From: Thysanoteuthis rhombus
Lineage: Eukaryota > Mollusca > Cephalopoda > Oegopsida > Thysanoteuthidae
Reading direction: 5' to 3'
NCBI GenBank assembly: GCA_963457665.1
Contig: OY735218.1
Coordinates: forward strand, 44,680,158-44,744,157
Length of the DNA stretch: 64,000 nt
The first letter of the stretch is position 1; the number at the start of each line of letters is the position of its first letter. The position numbers and the translations under genes are program-made. Shown piece by piece: positions 61,451-64,000 of the stretch. The notes under the pieces are model-generated. The model ran no database searches, had not been told where the DNA came from, and was given only the letters and a program-made list of their open reading frames with translations.

Positions 61451-62288
61451 CTTTAAAGAAGGGAGATAAATAAAAAATATTTACAAAGGTATTTTGAGAA
61501 TCAAGAAAAGAAACTTGGTGCTTAATTATGTCAAATAAAGTTTCTTAAATAAGAAAATCCTTGAACTTTGCAAAACTGTAAGACTTTTATAACAAACATA
61601 TTCTGAAAGTGTGAGATTTTCTAGAAAAAAACTTAAAATTTTGAATCAGCAAATGAGTTGGTCTTCTAGGATAGAGTATGTAGGTACATTAATAATCTAG
61701 TCTAATGCTCAAAAAAGCATTTAAATTTAAACAACAATTATTTGTCTTTTCAGCATAATCTCTTTCCTTATCAATGCATAACATAACAACATAAACCACA
61801 CAAATGGTGAGTTCAATTGTCCAAACAACTCTTGGAATGTACTGAAATTTTAATCTTGAACATTACAAACGATGTAAGAATTCATTATCTTTTATCCTTT
61901 GAAATAAACTTGCATGCTATTCCTCTCAGAAAAAAAGATAAACTTCAATATTTTTCTTACCTAAACACAACGGTTGAATAAACAAAATTAAATTTCAACA
62001 ACGCGCTTACCTATACATAGAATAATTTTGTTCTTAGTAAGGTACTTGATTGACTGAGATGTTTTGGTGAGACATTCTTCTGATAAAAATGGAGGGTCTG
62101 CAACAACCACATCAAAATAATGTTCCCATTCAGTCGGTAAATTCAAAGGATCCTTGTAGTCATAAAATAAAAAGTTTTCTCCAAATGTTTCAAACCTTCG
62201 GTCAAATTCCAGGAGTTTTAGAACGCATCCTGCAGGTTTGAGTGTCATCATCTTACGGAAAGCAGTTGGAGAACTTAAACAGCATATT
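61413..62288 (-). CDS. EEF1AKMT1: EEF1AKMT1-like eEF1A-lysine methyltransferase (partial gene, two exons)
   Basis: Minus strand, exons 62011-62288 and 61413-61450. The first encodes RICCLSSPTAF, a GENFLFYDYKDPLNLP block, and FDVVVADPPFLSEECL followed by YLTKNKIILC. This is the EEF1AKMT1/N6AMT2 family order, with the SAM-methyltransferase motif-IV DPPF at 62087-62098 (DPPY in the human protein). The second encodes GAIMEECAQKLLQ, matching the human GAIMEE block. Acceptor at 62289 is ttttttcag, phase 2 in; donor ATAG|gtaagc joins acceptor ctttaaag in phase 1. The family methylates a lysine of eEF1A (K79 in human). About 105 of ~214 residues are visible. The first ~75 residues should lie beyond the window end, and the C-terminal ~30 residues (exon expected below 61413) were not found. 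Confidence 0.88.
62011..62288 (-). CDS. EEF1AKMT1: EEF1AKMT1-like exon with DPPF motif
   Basis: 278-bp internal exon (1 + 92 codons + 1). Holds the Rossmann core of the methyltransferase, including the acidic EFDRRFETFG segment after beta-strand 2 and the DPPF catalytic loop. Splice sites tttttcag| and |gtaagc. Confidence 0.9.
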
Positions 62289-63050
62289 CTGAAAAAATAA
62301 TTACAGAAATTAAAATCATACATAACAAGATAAAATAATAAATCTATTTGTCTGTGTATTTGTCACAAACTGCAATAGAAAGCTTATGAACACAAAAAGG
62401 TTCTCCAAAGTTACAACTCTAATCTGAATGATAGAGTCAGAAGTGCAAAAAATATAGGTTTTCACTGCAAATTTCAACTTTTATTGGAAATAACTTCAGA
62501 AAAATTATGACCACATGTAATTTGCTTCAATTGAAAGATACTTCTCAGCTACATAATCTAATATTATAAAACTGATGAATGTTTGTTATTTTGCTTGTAT
62601 ATATCTTATAAGGAAACTGACCATAATCTGTCAATGAAACAGACTTTTATTTGAGCAAAGATCATAACCCTGACCTCAACCCAAACATGATAATAACACA
62701 TTTAGATCTGATGGTCTGTTCTGATGTGCCAAATATTAATACCAGAAGTGAGCACATGAATTTTCAATTTTGAGCAAAATTAATTTTTGAAAGTTTTCAG
62801 AGGGGCTATGCAGACCTGCCCATGTGTGCATGCGGGTCAGTGGGGTGTATGCGAGAGTATCTCTTATTCAATTTTATGAAATCTCTATAGAATATCACCT
62901 GCTTTCCTGTGTTTTTATATTTGATGTACTTCAGCTAGTACCGAATGATATGCAATACATCAACATTATCACTGATTCATGGGGCATTTTGATATGCTTA
63001 TTTGATGAAGAACAAAAACAACTTATATACTTGTTTGTACTTACCACTCC
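62289..63050. other. Upstream intron of the EEF1AKMT1-like gene
   Basis: I searched by eye for the expected N-terminal exon (FWYS..TA block) and did not find it. AT-rich intron. Confidence 0.5.
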
Positions 63051-63054
63051 ATTC

Positions 63055-63515
63055 AGTAAGTTTAATCATCATCAGCCTTTTAGTCTCTGTTGCTGGACAG
63101 AGATCGCACCCAAGATTTGCCAGATCTCCCTATCATGGGTATTGCGGTGCCAGTACTTTCTGAATTAATCTAGCTCATCACGCCATCTTACTTTCTGTTG
63201 GCTACAATTTTGCATATAATTTCTGGGGATCTACATTGTGAATCATGATGTCCAGCGGTTGTCTGACATTCTTGCAACATGTCCAGCCCATTGCCATTTA
63301 AGTTTTCTGTTTCTATGATATCTCAGACCCCTGGCTTTTCTCTAATGTACTGCGCTGTCTCATGATCTCTCCATGTGAGGTTGATCAAGATTCCCTCATG
63401 TTTCAGCTCCATAGGTAGGATACATTTGACTAGTGGGATTTTCTTGTTTTTGAAAGTTGAGCTAGCTCACCAGAAAGCTTGCCAACCTACTGCAATTGTT
63501 CATTCTTTATTCCCT
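63055..63515 (-). mobile_element. RTE-type element, 3' end
   Basis: Reverse complement of the RTE C-terminus: WRDHETAQYI-equivalent near 63345-63375 (plus tgtactgcgctgtctcatga), KWQWAGHVARM-equivalent near 63280-63300, DELD-type end at ~63165, and catcatcagccttttagtct (the RTE 3' end with its GATGAT tail) at 63068. Same family as 13095 and 55354, opposite strand. Confidence 0.75.
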
Positions 63516-64000
63516 TCTTTTGATGACATAATGGAGACTCACTGTCCTAGGTAGATGTATATTTAATACAAACTCTAAAATACAAATTTTGACTGTTACA
63601 AGGTACTTTATTACCCATGGATCTATTAAAGGTTCAGATGAGATAGAGCAAAATTATTTTGGGGATTCAATGACAATAAAGAAGGCTCATTGCCAAATCT
63701 TTGATAAACTTATCACAACTATTTAAAGTAAATAATGTTCTGTTGATATTTTCAAGAGTATGGAGATTACCAAAATGTAAACAATAAAAAGGGCAGAAAA
63801 AAATGACATAGAATATTATCTTTGATTAAGTTGTTGAAAATTAAAGAAAATTATATTTTCACTTCATCTAAAATCAAAAGTGCATGAGTCATTATTTAAA
63901 ACTATTAGTAGATAGCATTTTATTCAGTGTTATCAAAACTCCAGAATCACAAATATGCACTATAGAATTCCCATGCTAGTTGCATCAAATAGTCATCAAA
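63516..64000. other. AT-rich DNA at the window edge
   Basis: Nothing recognised. Presumably still intronic to the EEF1AKMT1-like gene. Confidence 0.4.

Overview
The window is animal (metazoan) nuclear DNA. It is AT-rich, full of (TA)n, (GA)n and poly-A/T runs. Its recognisable genes are split into short exons with GT..AG introns of up to about 7 kb. The many non-LTR, Penelope-like and mariner/hAT remnants and the scattered CA/GA-rich mini-repeats suggest an invertebrate, perhaps a mollusc. That assignment is inference only. There is no bacterial-type operon, CRISPR array or phage.

Two host genes can be supported, both on the minus strand. (1) A complete HAD-superfamily 5'-nucleotidase-domain gene of the NT5DC2/NT5DC3 type lies at 18570-52884. 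I resolved 16 coding exons (328,176,75,56,91,69,57,61,103,102,85,87,54,87,65,214 bp). They sum to 1710 bp with every splice phase compatible, giving 569 residues with a probable mitochondrial presequence. (2) The 3' part of an EEF1AKMT1-like (N6AMT2) eEF1A lysine methyltransferase gene lies at 61413-62288. Two exons are visible. The N-terminal exon(s) must lie beyond 64000, and the last exon was not found.

Layout. 1-18569 is intergenic: LINE tails (1.5, 7.9 kb), an RTE-type copy (13.1-14.5 kb), and two long minisatellites (15.5-16.0 kb, ~69-bp unit; 16.8-17.8 kb, 40-bp unit). 18570-52884 is the NT5DC gene. Its introns hold an 850-bp minisatellite with inverted symmetry (24.5-25.3 kb), two elements with long terminal inverted repeats (26.3-27.1 and 28.7-29.2 kb), a piece of Penelope-like LTR with a hammerhead-ribozyme-like core (30.4 kb), two Penelope-like remnants, one internally inverted (32.7-34.9 kb), a polypurine tract (39.4-39.7 kb), RTE copies (43.4-45.6 kb) and a LINE 3' end with poly-A (49.0-49.6 kb). 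52885-61412 is intergenic: an 84-bp minisatellite (53.9-54.6 kb), an RTE pair in inverted orientation (54.7-56.3 kb), an antisense mariner pseudogene (56.3-56.8 kb), a hAT-like MITE (57.6-57.9 kb) and two more LINE tails (58.1-59.2 kb). 61413-64000 holds the methyltransferase exons and a minus-strand RTE tail.

I see no coherent new multi-gene system. The most interesting points are the inverted Penelope-like copy, the hammerhead-like motif, the inverted minisatellite and the long-TIR elements. Family calls rest on protein motifs recognised by eye, and no database search was run.
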